From the NCBI GenBank assembly GCA_001025035.1, contig LCZK01000006.1:62001-126000 (forward strand): a DNA stretch of 64,000 bases. The letters are read 5' to 3'. This DNA is from Actinobacteria bacterium IMCC26207 (GTDB lineage Bacteria; Actinomycetota; Acidimicrobiia; Acidimicrobiales; Microtrichaceae). A model generated the notes under the pieces. That model worked only from the letters and a program-made list of their open reading frames with translations, was not told the origin of the DNA and searched no databases. A program made the translations under genes and the position numbers. This document shows, one piece after another, positions 37,150 through 45,436 of this stretch; within the stretch, counting starts at the first letter, position 1; each line of letters starts with the position of its first letter.

Positions 37150-37567
37150 TGGAGCGAGCAACAGGTGCAGAGGCGCGAGGGGCGGCTGTCACTGGGGGTG
37201 CAGCCTGAGGGGCAGAGTAAGGCGCAGATGAAGCCTGCGAAGATGATGATCCACTCGAAGAACTCCTTGTGCTGCCAGAGGTACTTCCCGAGGCACTTCC
37301 GGAGCTTCCGGTTACATACCGAGGCACGTACGTGCGGCGGACTACTACAACTGGTTCAGGTGCGGTGACCGGTACCGTCGAAGAGGTGGTTGCAGGGACC
37401 GCAAGCTCTGCAACTGCTGGCGCAGCTGCCGAGGATGCCGTCGCCTTACCACCGAGAACGGCTATGAGAACAAAAGTCGCTGCAGTAGAGACCACTGCAG
37501 CTGCCTGCCGAGAGGCCTTTGCTGGGTGACGGCGCTTACGGCGTTTGGTAGCAGTTGGTTCAGTCAT
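37139..37567 (-). CDS. Low-complexity Ser/Ala-rich membrane-anchored protein
   Basis: About 142 residues from ATG 37567. A basic N-terminus (TKRRKRRHPAKASR) precedes one membrane segment (AAVVSTAATFVLIAVLGG). The outer part is Thr/Val-rich, then Tyr/Arg (RRTYVPRYVTG), then a Gly/Ser-rich tail. It overlaps the acidic-tail gene upstream by 8 bases (ATGACTGA). No family is recognised. The layout (TM plus flexible tail) suits an envelope linker protein. Confidence 0.65.
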   Translation of the reverse strand: MTEPTATKRRKRRHPAKASRQAAAVVSTAATFVLIAVLGGKATASSAAAPAVAELAVPATTSSTVPVTAPEPVVVVRRTYVPRYVTGSSGSASGSTSGSTRSSSSGSSSSQASSAPYSAPQAAPPVTAAPRASAPVARSSAS

Positions 37568-38033
37568 CGTCATCACGTCCTTCCTCATGCTCTGGCTCAG
37601 ACTCTGGCTCGGCCTCTGACTCACGCTCTGACTCACGCTCGATAGGAGTCGCAGTTGCCGCCGATCCTGAGGAATCTGAAGCTGCAGCTACGGCTGAGTT
37701 ACTCGTGGGTGCAGCGCTAGGCGAGTTTGTAGACCCGCCAGAACTGGCTGACCTAGCTGAGGGAGACGCAGATGCGGCTGGGGGAGGCACCACCACGTCG
37801 TAGGGAACTGTGACGTCAACATAGATCGTTGAGGGCACAACTGGAACGGTGCTGCTAGAAGCCGTTGCTGCACTAATGGGCTGCGCTGCAGGAAGGCTTC
37901 CTACCTTGGAATCCTGGCCTGAGCTGCTGGTTCCCAAGTTGACAGCTACGGCTGCGCTAGCGGCCGCAAAGGTCAACACGATGGCAGCAGTGCCTGCTGC
38001 GAGTTGTTTGAATGTTCGGGGGGTCTTGCTCAT
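37560..38033 (-). CDS. Low-complexity exported protein with acidic tail
   Basis: About 157 residues from ATG 38033. It has an N-terminal signal/anchor (KQLAAGTAAIVLTFAAASAA). After a Ser-rich region and the motif TIYVDVTVPYDVVVPPP comes a Ser/Ala tract and a C-terminal tail of repeated Glu/Arg/Ser (RESERESEAEPESEPEHEEG) ending DDDD. The first gene of the apbE-containing operon. The acidic tail may bind cations. Divergent from a two-component system across 103 bases. Confidence 0.65.
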   Translation of the reverse strand: MSKTPRTFKQLAAGTAAIVLTFAAASAAVAVNLGTSSSGQDSKVGSLPAAQPISAATASSSTVPVVPSTIYVDVTVPYDVVVPPPAASASPSARSASSGGSTNSPSAAPTSNSAVAAASDSSGSAATATPIERESERESEAEPESEPEHEEGRDDDD

Positions 38034-38136
38034 GGATATAACTCTAGAGAGTCGACCTTTAGGGGAAGCCCTATAAAGAGTAAGGATTTGGTGAAGATTC
38101 TGTGGCTTGAGCCCGAGGGTGTGCGACTGTATTCCG

Positions 38137-38808
38137 GTGCGCATTTTGGTGGTTGAGGACGACAAGTCAATCGCAGAGCCCCTCGTTGCTGGGTTGGAGC
38201 GCAACGGGTTTGAGGCAGTTCATGTAGCTACCGGCCGCAGCGCACTTGCAGCGATCAGTGGAATCGACCTAGTTCTGTTAGATCTTGGCCTGCCTGACCT
38301 TGATGGGGCAGAGGTTTGTCGGCGGCTACGCGACCTGTCCTCGGTGCCGATCATCGTGGTGAGCGCCAGAAGCGAAGAAGTTGACCGAGTGCTGCTGTTA
38401 GAGATGGGAGCTGATGATTATGTGGTCAAACCATTTGGTCTACGCGAACTCATCGCAAGAATTCGGGCTGTCTCACGCCGCTCTGCTAGCTCAGACAACA
38501 CGCCGCAGCAACTGATCTCTGGCGACCTGACGGTTGACCTGCGGACTCACGAGGTCACCATCAATGGCGACAGCGTTGACCTCACTCCAAAAGAGTTCGA
38601 CTTACTCGCTTACCTAGCAAGCGATCCGGGAGCTGCCCTTACACGGCGGAACATTCTGGAAGAGGTCTGGGATGCAAACTGGTATGGGTCAGCGAAAACG
38701 CTGGACGTTCACGTGGCCTCATTGCGCAAAAAACTTGGCCACCCTGAGTGGATCCAAGCGGTGCGAGGCGTGGGCTTCCGGCTCGTCACCGACGCTGAGA
38801 AGCCATGA
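38137..38808 (+). CDS. OmpR-family response regulator
   Basis: 223 residues from GTG 38137, chosen because the conserved VRILVVEDDKSIAEPL start follows it. The receiver has the phosphoacceptor Asp49 (LVLLDLGLPDLDG) and Lys in VVKPFG. The C-terminus is a winged helix: VDLTPKEFDLLAYLASDPG, TRRNILEEVWD, DVHVASLRKKLG, VRGVGFRL. It is cotranscribed with its kinase (ATGA overlap) and divergent from the envelope protein operon, a likely target. Confidence 0.94.
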   Translation: MRILVVEDDKSIAEPLVAGLERNGFEAVHVATGRSALAAISGIDLVLLDLGLPDLDGAEVCRRLRDLSSVPIIVVSARSEEVDRVLLLEMGADDYVVKPFGLRELIARIRAVSRRSASSDNTPQQLISGDLTVDLRTHEVTINGDSVDLTPKEFDLLAYLASDPGAALTRRNILEEVWDANWYGSAKTLDVHVASLRKKLGHPEWIQAVRGVGFRLVTDAEKP

Positions 38809-40202
38809 CCCGCAGACTCATCCTGTCCTATGTACTCCTTGCCGCTTTTGTGCTGCTCGTACTGGAACTCCCTCTCGGGCTGACCTTCGCCGGCCGAGCC
38901 AAAGACAACCTGCTTGCCGACGTTGAGCGCGACTCACGAGTACTCGCGGGATTGGTAGAAGAGCGCGTAGAGAAACAAGACGCACCTGCTGTGGCCGCAA
39001 TCAGTCAGAGGTACGCCGACGAGACCACGGGCCGAGTCGTGGTGACGGACCCTCGAGGTGTGAGCTTGGTAGACACGGCTCGGCCTAACTCTGAGCCACG
39101 TGATTTCTCAACGCGACCCGAGTTTGTTTCGGCGCTGGGCGGGACCCAAGCATCCGGCATCCGCCGCTCGAGCACGCTCGACGAGGAGTTGGCCTTCGTG
39201 GCTGTTCCAATCTCTTCTGATGGCCGAGTCACCGGAGCAGTCAGAATTTCCTTTCCTACCGAGGAGGTACGAGAAGAAGTCCTCAAGAACTGGCTCAGGC
39301 TGGGGCTTCTCTCTGCACTGGTACTAGCGGCAGCAGCATCACTGGGATGGCTCGTCGCACGCTGGGCAGTCAAGCCTGTGGCAGCACTTGAGCAGGGAGC
39401 GGGGTTGCTAGCCGCAGGAGATTTGAGCGGTCGGGCCGAGGTAGATCGAGGTCCACCCGAGCTACAACATTTAGCCGCGACATTCAACCAGATGGCAGCG
39501 CACCTCGAGATTCTGCTTGGCTCGCAGCAAGCCTTTGTGGCGGATGCTTCACATCAATTGCGAACGCCGCTAACTGCAATGCGGCTTCGAATCGAGTCCC
39601 TCGAAGACGCCCTTGAGGTTCCCGTAGGTGAAAAAGATCGGGCCAGGTTGCGTGCCGATGCCGACGCAATCTCATCTGAAGTGGAACGGCTGACTCACCT
39701 TGTGGACGGCCTCTTGGCCTTGGCTCGTAGTGAATCCACACTTGGTCTGGAATCTGTGGATGTCGCTGCGGTGACGACACAAGCCGTAGACCGGTGGCTC
39801 CCACTCGCTGAGGAATCTGGAGTTCAGATAGTGCTGGACTGCACATCTGCAGCCAAAGCTCGAGTGGTGCGGGGCGGCCTCGAACAGATGCTCGACAACC
39901 TTTTAGACAACGCCATCGGCGTGGCGCCGGCAGACACCAGCATTTACGTGTCCGTGGCGAACGCATCGGGGCAGATAGAGATCAGCGTTCAAGATGAGGG
40001 CCCAGGCCTCACTGTTCAGGAGCAATCTCGTGCCACCTCAAGATTCTGGCGGGCGCCCGGGGCTGAACCAGGGGGAAGTGGTCTTGGCTTGTCTATCGTC
40101 GCTGAACTTGCTGCAGCCTCGGGTGGCTCACTGAAGCTCAGCGACCCAACAGATCATCAGGGACTTGTTGTCACGATCGGTCTGCTAGTCGCAACTAGCT
40201 GA
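38805..40202 (+). CDS. Sensor histidine kinase
   Basis: 465 residues. Membrane segments at about 5-25 and 165-187 flank an extracytoplasmic sensor. A HAMP domain follows (VKPVAALEQGAGLLAAGDLSG). The HisKA box is VADASHQLRTPLTAMRLRIE with His250. The ATPase domain has N box NLLDNAIGVAP, DEGPGLT and GGSGLGLSIV. It phosphorylates the adjacent regulator. Its 3-prime end overlaps the convergent lipoprotein gene by 8 bases. Confidence 0.95.
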   Translation: MTRRLILSYVLLAAFVLLVLELPLGLTFAGRAKDNLLADVERDSRVLAGLVEERVEKQDAPAVAAISQRYADETTGRVVVTDPRGVSLVDTARPNSEPRDFSTRPEFVSALGGTQASGIRRSSTLDEELAFVAVPISSDGRVTGAVRISFPTEEVREEVLKNWLRLGLLSALVLAAAASLGWLVARWAVKPVAALEQGAGLLAAGDLSGRAEVDRGPPELQHLAATFNQMAAHLEILLGSQQAFVADASHQLRTPLTAMRLRIESLEDALEVPVGEKDRARLRADADAISSEVERLTHLVDGLLALARSESTLGLESVDVAAVTTQAVDRWLPLAEESGVQIVLDCTSAAKARVVRGGLEQMLDNLLDNAIGVAPADTSIYVSVANASGQIEISVQDEGPGLTVQEQSRATSRFWRAPGAEPGGSGLGLSIVAELAAASGGSLKLSDPTDHQGLVVTIGLLVATS

Positions 40203-40647
40203 CTGTTAGTTCGTAAACGACTGGGTCGGCCGCTACATCGCCGCCTTCGAGGACTACCGTGACCGTCGCTTTTCCTGCAGTGAGTGCTTTGCCGCCCGCA
40301 TTGGTGGAATAGCTCCCTTGGCTTCCACCATCAGAGGTGATCTCGACTACTGCTGCATCACTGCTTGTAGCCACGAACCTGCCATCCCCAGGATCGCCGA
40401 GGTCAAACACAACGGTCTCGCCAACCTTCAGATCTGCTGTGGTCTCCGTTGCGCTCAGCATGACCGGCGGCAGCACCTGCGAGCCTGCAGCGTCATCCTT
40501 GGTGCTAGTTGAGGTGGCAGTTGACGTCGTAGTCGAGGTTGACTCCTTGTCATCTGAGTCATTGTCGTTCTTGCTGCACGCCGCAGGGGCGAGCAGAAGG
40601 AGTGAAGCTGCGAGAGTTGCTGCGCACATTCGATTCAAAGTTTTCAT
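40195..40647 (-). CDS. Small secreted lipoprotein
   Basis: 150 residues from ATG 40647. Lipoprotein signal MKTLNRMCAATLAASLLLL with lipobox APAACSK, then an Asp/Ser/Thr-rich linker. The mature domain is a small beta-sandwich (VGETVVFDLGDPGDGRF, AAVVEITSDGG, TVTVVLEGGD..VVYELTVS), perhaps an Ig-like or chagasin-like fold. The latter (protease inhibitor) is a weak resemblance only. Confidence 0.7.
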   Translation of the reverse strand: MKTLNRMCAATLAASLLLLAPAACSKNDNDSDDKESTSTTTSTATSTSTKDDAAGSQVLPPVMLSATETTADLKVGETVVFDLGDPGDGRFVATSSDAAVVEITSDGGSQGSYSTNAGGKALTAGKATVTVVLEGGDVAADPVVYELTVS

Positions 40648-40711
40648 GCAAGCAAGTCTAGGCAGACCCCGAATCCAGACTTGGGGATCCACTCCTCTAC
40701 ACTGCGGCGGC

Positions 40712-41272
40712 ATGAATGCCGCTGTGAGTTCACCCCCGTTTCAACAAGTTGACCTTGTACTGCTGATTCTTCGCTTGGTCGCCGGGCCAACCATCTTCTG
40801 GCATGGCTATAACAAGATGTTCAGGGGCGGAAAAATTGCCGGAACTGCAAGATGGTTCACCTCGATGGGTATGAGGCCGAATGGAACTGTTCATGCCTAC
40901 GCCGCTTCGTTGACCGAGATGGGGTGTGGCGTGCTGCTGCTGTTTGGCTTTCTGACTCCTCTCGCTGCGGCTGGGGTGATCAGCCTGATGGTGGTTGCAG
41001 GGTGGACTGTCCACAAGCACGCATTCCTTATTGCGAAAGACGGGTTCGAACACGTTTTTTTGCTCGCCACAGTGTGCTTCGCCATTGGATCGCTCGGAGC
41101 CGGGAGATGGTCACTCGACCGGGCGCTCGGACTCAGTGACTATGTGGGCTACTTCTTGGGCTACGAATGGCTTGGCATGTGGATCACGCTTGTCGTAGGT
41201 ATTGGGGCTGGAACCCTGCTGCTCCTAGCCTGCTATCGACCGCCAGCCAAAGAAGCCGAAAGCAACTCCTAG
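40712..41272 (+). CDS. DoxX-family membrane protein
   Basis: 186 residues, four membrane segments. The start LLILRLVAGPTIFWHGYNKMF is the DoxX motif, with MGMRPN..AYAASLTEMGCGVLLLFG following. DoxX proteins are linked to redox or terminal oxidase function in various organisms; the role here is unknown. The C-terminus overlaps the convergent proline iminopeptidase gene by 4 bases. Confidence 0.85.
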   Translation: MNAAVSSPPFQQVDLVLLILRLVAGPTIFWHGYNKMFRGGKIAGTARWFTSMGMRPNGTVHAYAASLTEMGCGVLLLFGFLTPLAAAGVISLMVVAGWTVHKHAFLIAKDGFEHVFLLATVCFAIGSLGAGRWSLDRALGLSDYVGYFLGYEWLGMWITLVVGIGAGTLLLLACYRPPAKEAESNS

Positions 41273-42231
41273 CGGAAGCGGTCACAGGCTGCTTTGAGCG
41301 AAGCAGCGTTTTCGGGATCGAACATTGAATGCCCGGCATAGGTGTTCACGATGAGTTCAGCCTCTGGCCAAGCACGGTGCAGGTCCCAAGCAGAGCGCAT
41401 CGGGCACACCACGTCGTAGCGTCCCTGCACAATGACAGCAGGAATGTGCCTGATCAGATCGACGCCCAGCAGGAGTTGATTCTCGGACTCAAAGAATCCG
41501 CCATTCACAAAATAGTGATTCTCGATTCGAGCAAAGGCCTCGGGCTGAGGGCCTGGTTCCGAAGCTCCTAGATCGGGGTCAAGCATGCAGGTGGCTCGTT
41601 CCCACTCTGACCAAGCCATGGCGCAAGTCAAGAGTTCTTCGCGGTTTTCACCAAACAGTCGACGGTGATAAGCAGCCATCAGATCACCCTGCTCGTCCAC
41701 AGGGATCGGGGCCAAGAAGTCTTCCCACGCATCAGGAAATACATGACTTGCTCCGTCTTGATAAAAGAAGTGGAGCTCAGAAGGACGCAGCAAGAAGATG
41801 CCGCGTAGCACCAGTTCGGTGACACGTTCAGGGTGAGTCTGCGCATAGGCCAATGCCAGAGTTGAGCCCCAAGACCCCCCAAAAACCATCCAGCGGTCAA
41901 TTCCGAGAAACTCCCGAACGGTCTCAATATCTGAAACCAAGTCCCAGGTGGTGTTGTGGTCCACTGAGGCGTACGGAGTGCTCTGGCCGCAGCCCCGCTG
42001 ATCAATCAGGATGACTCGGTAGGCCAGAGGATCAAAGAATTGGTACTGCTTAGGAGAGGACCCGCCACCTGGCCCCCCGTGCAAGACCACCACTGCTTTG
42101 CCATCTGGATTTCCCGATTCGTGTACTCGAATGCAGTGACCGCCCGAGACCTCGAGCAGGTAGGACTGCCGATGTTCAGCAGCAGGGTACAAAGGAGTGG
42201 CGAGCACCGGAGTGGGATCCAAAGGTTTCAC
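41269..42231 (-). CDS. pip: Proline iminopeptidase
   Basis: About 320 residues. The nucleophile elbow is GGSWGS and the oxyanion region is VVLHGGPGGG, with IDQRGCGQSTP, all hallmarks of the Pip family (S33). The C-terminus has IVQGRYDVVCP (acid) and AGHSMFD (His). It cleaves N-terminal proline from peptides. The start is uncertain: GTG 42231 is preferred by length, and the open frame reaches TTG 42297. Confidence 0.92.
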   Translation of the reverse strand: MKPLDPTPVLATPLYPAAEHRQSYLLEVSGGHCIRVHESGNPDGKAVVVLHGGPGGGSSPKQYQFFDPLAYRVILIDQRGCGQSTPYASVDHNTTWDLVSDIETVREFLGIDRWMVFGGSWGSTLALAYAQTHPERVTELVLRGIFLLRPSELHFFYQDGASHVFPDAWEDFLAPIPVDEQGDLMAAYHRRLFGENREELLTCAMAWSEWERATCMLDPDLGASEPGPQPEAFARIENHYFVNGGFFESENQLLLGVDLIRHIPAVIVQGRYDVVCPMRSAWDLHRAWPEAELIVNTYAGHSMFDPENAASLKAACDRFR

Positions 42232-42335
42232 TTCAACAGTGTGCAACTTGGTGAAGAAAGTTCTCCAGTTGAACGGTGAACCTTCCGACCAACTCAACGC
42301 AGCGGCTCATAACGGGTTTCGCCGCAGAAAGAATC

Positions 42336-42836
42336 ATGCAGACTCAGCAACTCCAATCTCAAGGGACACTCGCTGCTGCAGTCGCCCACTTCTCAGAAGG
42401 TCTGGCCGGCTTGGCGCCTGCAGACATCCTCAGTGATGGCCTGAGCCTGATACGCCATCAGTGCGCTGCAGATTCGGTCACTCTCTATTCCATTCGACAG
42501 CAGGTAGTAACTCCGCTCGGTACGAGTCCGCTTGCCCCCTTTGTCCCCGAAGCCTGCTCCACGAACTGGTTCCCATGGGGGCTCCACACGGCGCAGCCAG
42601 AAAGATTTCTCTTGGTACAACAGGCCGAGATGCTGCCCGCCGATCCGAGGACTAGCCAAACCTTGGGCGAGAGAGGTGTGCGATCTTGTGTACATCTTCC
42701 AATCGTGGAACGTCATCAACTGCTAGGGGCACTGCAGTTGTACTGGTTTACGCCTCGCCAGACTTGGGATGACAGCAACGGGCAAATCCTGCGGAGTCTC
42801 GGACGACTCCTGTTAGCAACGACTGAAGCCCGTTAG
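42336..42836 (+). CDS. GAF-domain protein
   Basis: About 166 residues from ATG 42336 (GTG 42276 is possible). The single domain shows GAF features: LSLIRHQCAADSVTLYSI, ERGVRSCVHLPIVERHQLLGALQLYW. It ends with a helix (LRSLGRLLLATTEAR). No output domain is attached. It could sense a small molecule or support a partner. The 3-prime end overlaps the convergent MBL gene by 4 bases. Confidence 0.72.
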   Translation: MQTQQLQSQGTLAAAVAHFSEGLAGLAPADILSDGLSLIRHQCAADSVTLYSIRQQVVTPLGTSPLAPFVPEACSTNWFPWGLHTAQPERFLLVQQAEMLPADPRTSQTLGERGVRSCVHLPIVERHQLLGALQLYWFTPRQTWDDSNGQILRSLGRLLLATTEAR

Positions 42837-43585
42837 CCACCACCGAACATCATCATCCATTGCTCAGCGCTCTTTGGCTTGAAGACCACGTTGCGCTCTC
42901 GGTTATCTCCCATGCGCTCCATGGGTTGATTTGAATAGTTGTGCCCCGGGAACAAATAGGCATCAGCTGGCACCTGCGAGAGTCTCTGAGTGAGGCTGTA
43001 GTACAACTCCTCAGCGTCGCCGCCAGGTAAATCGGTTCGGCCACAGCCGTCCAAGAACAATGTGTCTCCCGAGATGAGACACCCGTTCGCATAGAAGCAT
43101 TGGCTACCCGGTGTGTGGCCGGGAGTATGAACAAGTTGGACCGGCAGATCGCCAATCATCACGGTATCTCCGGGTTGATGCAGTTCAAGGTCCTCAGCAG
43201 ACAGGTCGCTTGCCTTCAGAACCCACTCCCGCTCGGTGGCCTGAATATGAACGGGGATCTGAGTAAGTTCCAACAGCTTGGCAGCGCCTTCAATATGGAT
43301 ACCCATGATCTCGCCGCCGCAATGATCAGCGTGATAATGCGTGATCAGCGCACCCGTTAAACGCATACCGTCGGCCTGAGCAACGGCATTCAGTTCAGCT
43401 ACGCCAAAGGCCGGGTCAATCACCATGCACTCCCCCGTGCCCCGGTCTCCGATTAGGTAAGCAAAATTAGCCATACCAACAGCGAGCTCATTACCTAGGG
43501 CAAAATCTCTGCCAGCGAGCAGTTGTCGAAAGTAGAAGCGATCCGGATCAGGGTTTTGCGAGTCAGGGTTATGCGAGTCAGTCAC
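42833..43585 (-). CDS. MBL-fold hydrolase (glyoxalase II / persulfide dioxygenase type)
   Basis: 250 residues from GTG 43585, in a GTGA overlap with the PaaX-like gene. The metal box is ITHYHADHCGG (His83, His85, Asp87, His88). Later ligands are in VHTPGHTPGSQCFYANGCLISGDTLFL and FPGHNY. The order and spacing match glyoxalase II-like and persulfide dioxygenase enzymes. Substrate unknown. It is cotranscribed with the regulator. Confidence 0.88.
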   Translation of the reverse strand: MTDSHNPDSQNPDPDRFYFRQLLAGRDFALGNELAVGMANFAYLIGDRGTGECMVIDPAFGVAELNAVAQADGMRLTGALITHYHADHCGGEIMGIHIEGAAKLLELTQIPVHIQATEREWVLKASDLSAEDLELHQPGDTVMIGDLPVQLVHTPGHTPGSQCFYANGCLISGDTLFLDGCGRTDLPGGDAEELYYSLTQRLSQVPADAYLFPGHNYSNQPMERMGDNRERNVVFKPKSAEQWMMMFGGG

Positions 43586-44403
43586 GAACGCGATGGTAGC
43601 GGCGGCGCTGGTTGCCTGACCCACTCATCGAGTGCTTCCCGATAGGTGAAGTCGTACTGGTCATAGTCAGCACGCAAAGCACCGCCGGGCCAATGCCGAG
43701 GTAGGAGTTCCCGGGGTAAGAGCGGGTCAGCCAGAAAGTGCCTGAGCACTGCCGCGGATACCACAAAGCCTGGAGCGAGTGCCGATGTATCTCGCTGCTG
43801 AAGCGGTGCCAGGAGCGTGTGCATCTTCTTTCTCAATTCGGTGGCTCTACTAGCCCACTCGGAAAGGCTCCAGAGGTTTGCAGCAAACTCCTGTTCATTC
43901 CTCTCGAACGTGAACTCTGGCTCGGCTAGGAACCAGCGGCATTGTGCATCTGCCAACTGCCAAGGATGCTGTTGAGAACGCGGATCTAAGTTGTCTGGTC
44001 GTAGCCACACACCCTCACGCTGCTCAGCGAATCGAAGCCTGAGCAGAGCGTCACGCAGAGCCGCTCGATCAGTGGCTGAACGAGCGCCCGGGTCGACAAC
44101 CGCCAATCTCCATCGACCCGACCATTGCTCAGTGAGTGCTGATCGGGACTCTCCTTGACGCGACTGTCGAGTCAATAAATCACCCTGCAGGCGGTACCAG
44201 CCCTGGGCATCACGGCGGAGTTCACCCGAAGCAGCCATTCGACTCAGCGCGGTTCGCACTGAGCCCTCTGTGAATCCAAACATCTCGCCCGCTCGCACCA
44301 GGACTGCAACGGGGAGTCGTGGCGGTGTGGACCCCAACAACATCGAGGCCAGCACCGATCTGGTTGTCAGTGCAGGGTCATTATCTGAACCCAAGCTCAC
44401 CAT
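43582..44403 (-). CDS. PaaX-family transcriptional regulator
   Basis: About 273 residues from ATG 44403 (ATG 44412 is possible). The N-terminal winged helix is VLVRAGEMFGFTEGSVRTALSRMAASGELRR. The middle and C-terminus match PaaX-like proteins (EQWSGRWRLAVV; PLLPRELLPRHWPG). PaaX binds aryl-CoA effectors in phenylacetate catabolism, but no paa genes are nearby. It is divergent from a desaturase gene with an inverted repeat between them. Confidence 0.85.
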   Translation of the reverse strand: MVSLGSDNDPALTTRSVLASMLLGSTPPRLPVAVLVRAGEMFGFTEGSVRTALSRMAASGELRRDAQGWYRLQGDLLTRQSRQGESRSALTEQWSGRWRLAVVDPGARSATDRAALRDALLRLRFAEQREGVWLRPDNLDPRSQQHPWQLADAQCRWFLAEPEFTFERNEQEFAANLWSLSEWASRATELRKKMHTLLAPLQQRDTSALAPGFVVSAAVLRHFLADPLLPRELLPRHWPGGALRADYDQYDFTYREALDEWVRQPAPPLPSRS

Positions 44404-44410
44404 GGCAGCC

Positions 44411-44450
44411 ATATTACATATTTGCCACAGGTATTGCACATCTGTAATAC
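44411..44450. promoter_or_regulatory. Inverted repeat, candidate operator for the PaaX-like regulator
   Basis: The arms ATATTACATATTTGC (44411-44425) and GCACATCTGTAATAC (44436-44450) pair at 12 of 15 positions with a 10-base spacer. It sits between the divergent PaaX-like and desaturase genes and overlaps a TAATAT-like -10 for the minus-strand gene. Binding by the PaaX-like protein is an inference. Confidence 0.45.
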
Positions 44451-44457
44451 TCAAGAG

Positions 44458-45423
44458 GTGCCAGAGCTTCAACAGCGCGATTCCAACACGATGCTGCCCG
44501 CAGCAGAGACACTTACTGACTCACTTCCAACGAGTCGTCTTGGGCCAACGGGTCGACCACTTGGCGAATTGCGCGAAGAGCTCTACCGCATTCCCAATGC
44601 TGCAAACGCTGCGCATGTTTGTGGCCTCTGGTTGCAGTCAGTTGGCGTGTTAGCGGCAGCCGCTTGGTGGGGCCACCCACTCGGATGGGTCGTGGCCTTT
44701 TTTCTTATGGGGCGAGCTTTTGCCCGGTTTGCGATCCTCGGCCACGAGGCGGCCCACCGCCTGCTCTTTTCAAATCGCAAACTCAACGACTGGGTTGGGG
44801 CCTGGCTGGTTTCCTACCCAGCTTTTGTGCCCATTGATGCCTACCGTCGCGGCCATATGGCTCATCACAAAGAGGAGTTCGGTCCCAACGAGCCAGACGT
44901 TGCGCTCTACTCGGGCTATCCCATCTCCTCAGCTTCGTGGAAGAGAAAAATGCGCCGTGATGCAGACGGCGAATCCGGCTGGAAGAACCTCAAGGGCCTG
45001 ATGCTCGCTCTTAGGTCTCAAGGTGCTCGGCCGGTTGCTCTGCGAATTCTCGCTTGGCAGGCGGTGTTGTTCTTCGGGCTCTGGGCTGCGTTGAGTCACT
45101 GGTGGATCTACCCGGTGTTTTGGTTGCTGCCATGGATGACCATGTGGCGCGTGCTGAATCGACTGCGTGCTGTGGCCGAACACGGCGGAATGATCGCGTC
45201 GGCGGATCGACGCCTCACCACCCATCATGTTCGGCAGTCGCCCACTGCTCGCTTTTGGATGGTGCCGTTCAATACCGGTTGGCATCTGGCTCACCACGTC
45301 GACATCGGCGTTCCGTTCTCGCACCTACCAAAGCTTCAACGTGAACTCGAACAAGCCGGGTACTCAGCCCCCGAGTTGGAGTGGCCGAGCTACCGGCAAC
45401 TCTGGCGACACGCCCGCAACTAA
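44458..45423 (+). CDS. Membrane fatty acid desaturase / hydroxylase family
   Basis: About 321 residues from GTG 44458; ATG 44491 is the alternative. The three histidine boxes are GHEAAHRLLF, RRGHMAHHKEEF and WHLAHHVD. Several membrane helices flank them (VGVLAAAAWW, ILAWQAVLFFGLW, WWIYPVFWLLPWM). It is a di-iron enzyme, probably acting on fatty acyl chains or a related lipid. It is divergent from the PaaX-like regulator. Confidence 0.9.
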   Translation: MPELQQRDSNTMLPAAETLTDSLPTSRLGPTGRPLGELREELYRIPNAANAAHVCGLWLQSVGVLAAAAWWGHPLGWVVAFFLMGRAFARFAILGHEAAHRLLFSNRKLNDWVGAWLVSYPAFVPIDAYRRGHMAHHKEEFGPNEPDVALYSGYPISSASWKRKMRRDADGESGWKNLKGLMLALRSQGARPVALRILAWQAVLFFGLWAALSHWWIYPVFWLLPWMTMWRVLNRLRAVAEHGGMIASADRRLTTHHVRQSPTARFWMVPFNTGWHLAHHVDIGVPFSHLPKLQRELEQAGYSAPELEWPSYRQLWRHARN

Positions 45424-45436
45424 GACACGCCAGCGA

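Noticed and set aside
37139..38033. Treating the two Ser-rich ORFs as chance open frames
   Set aside because: Both have coherent membrane segments, good starts and overlaps with genes of the same operon, so they are kept as real.
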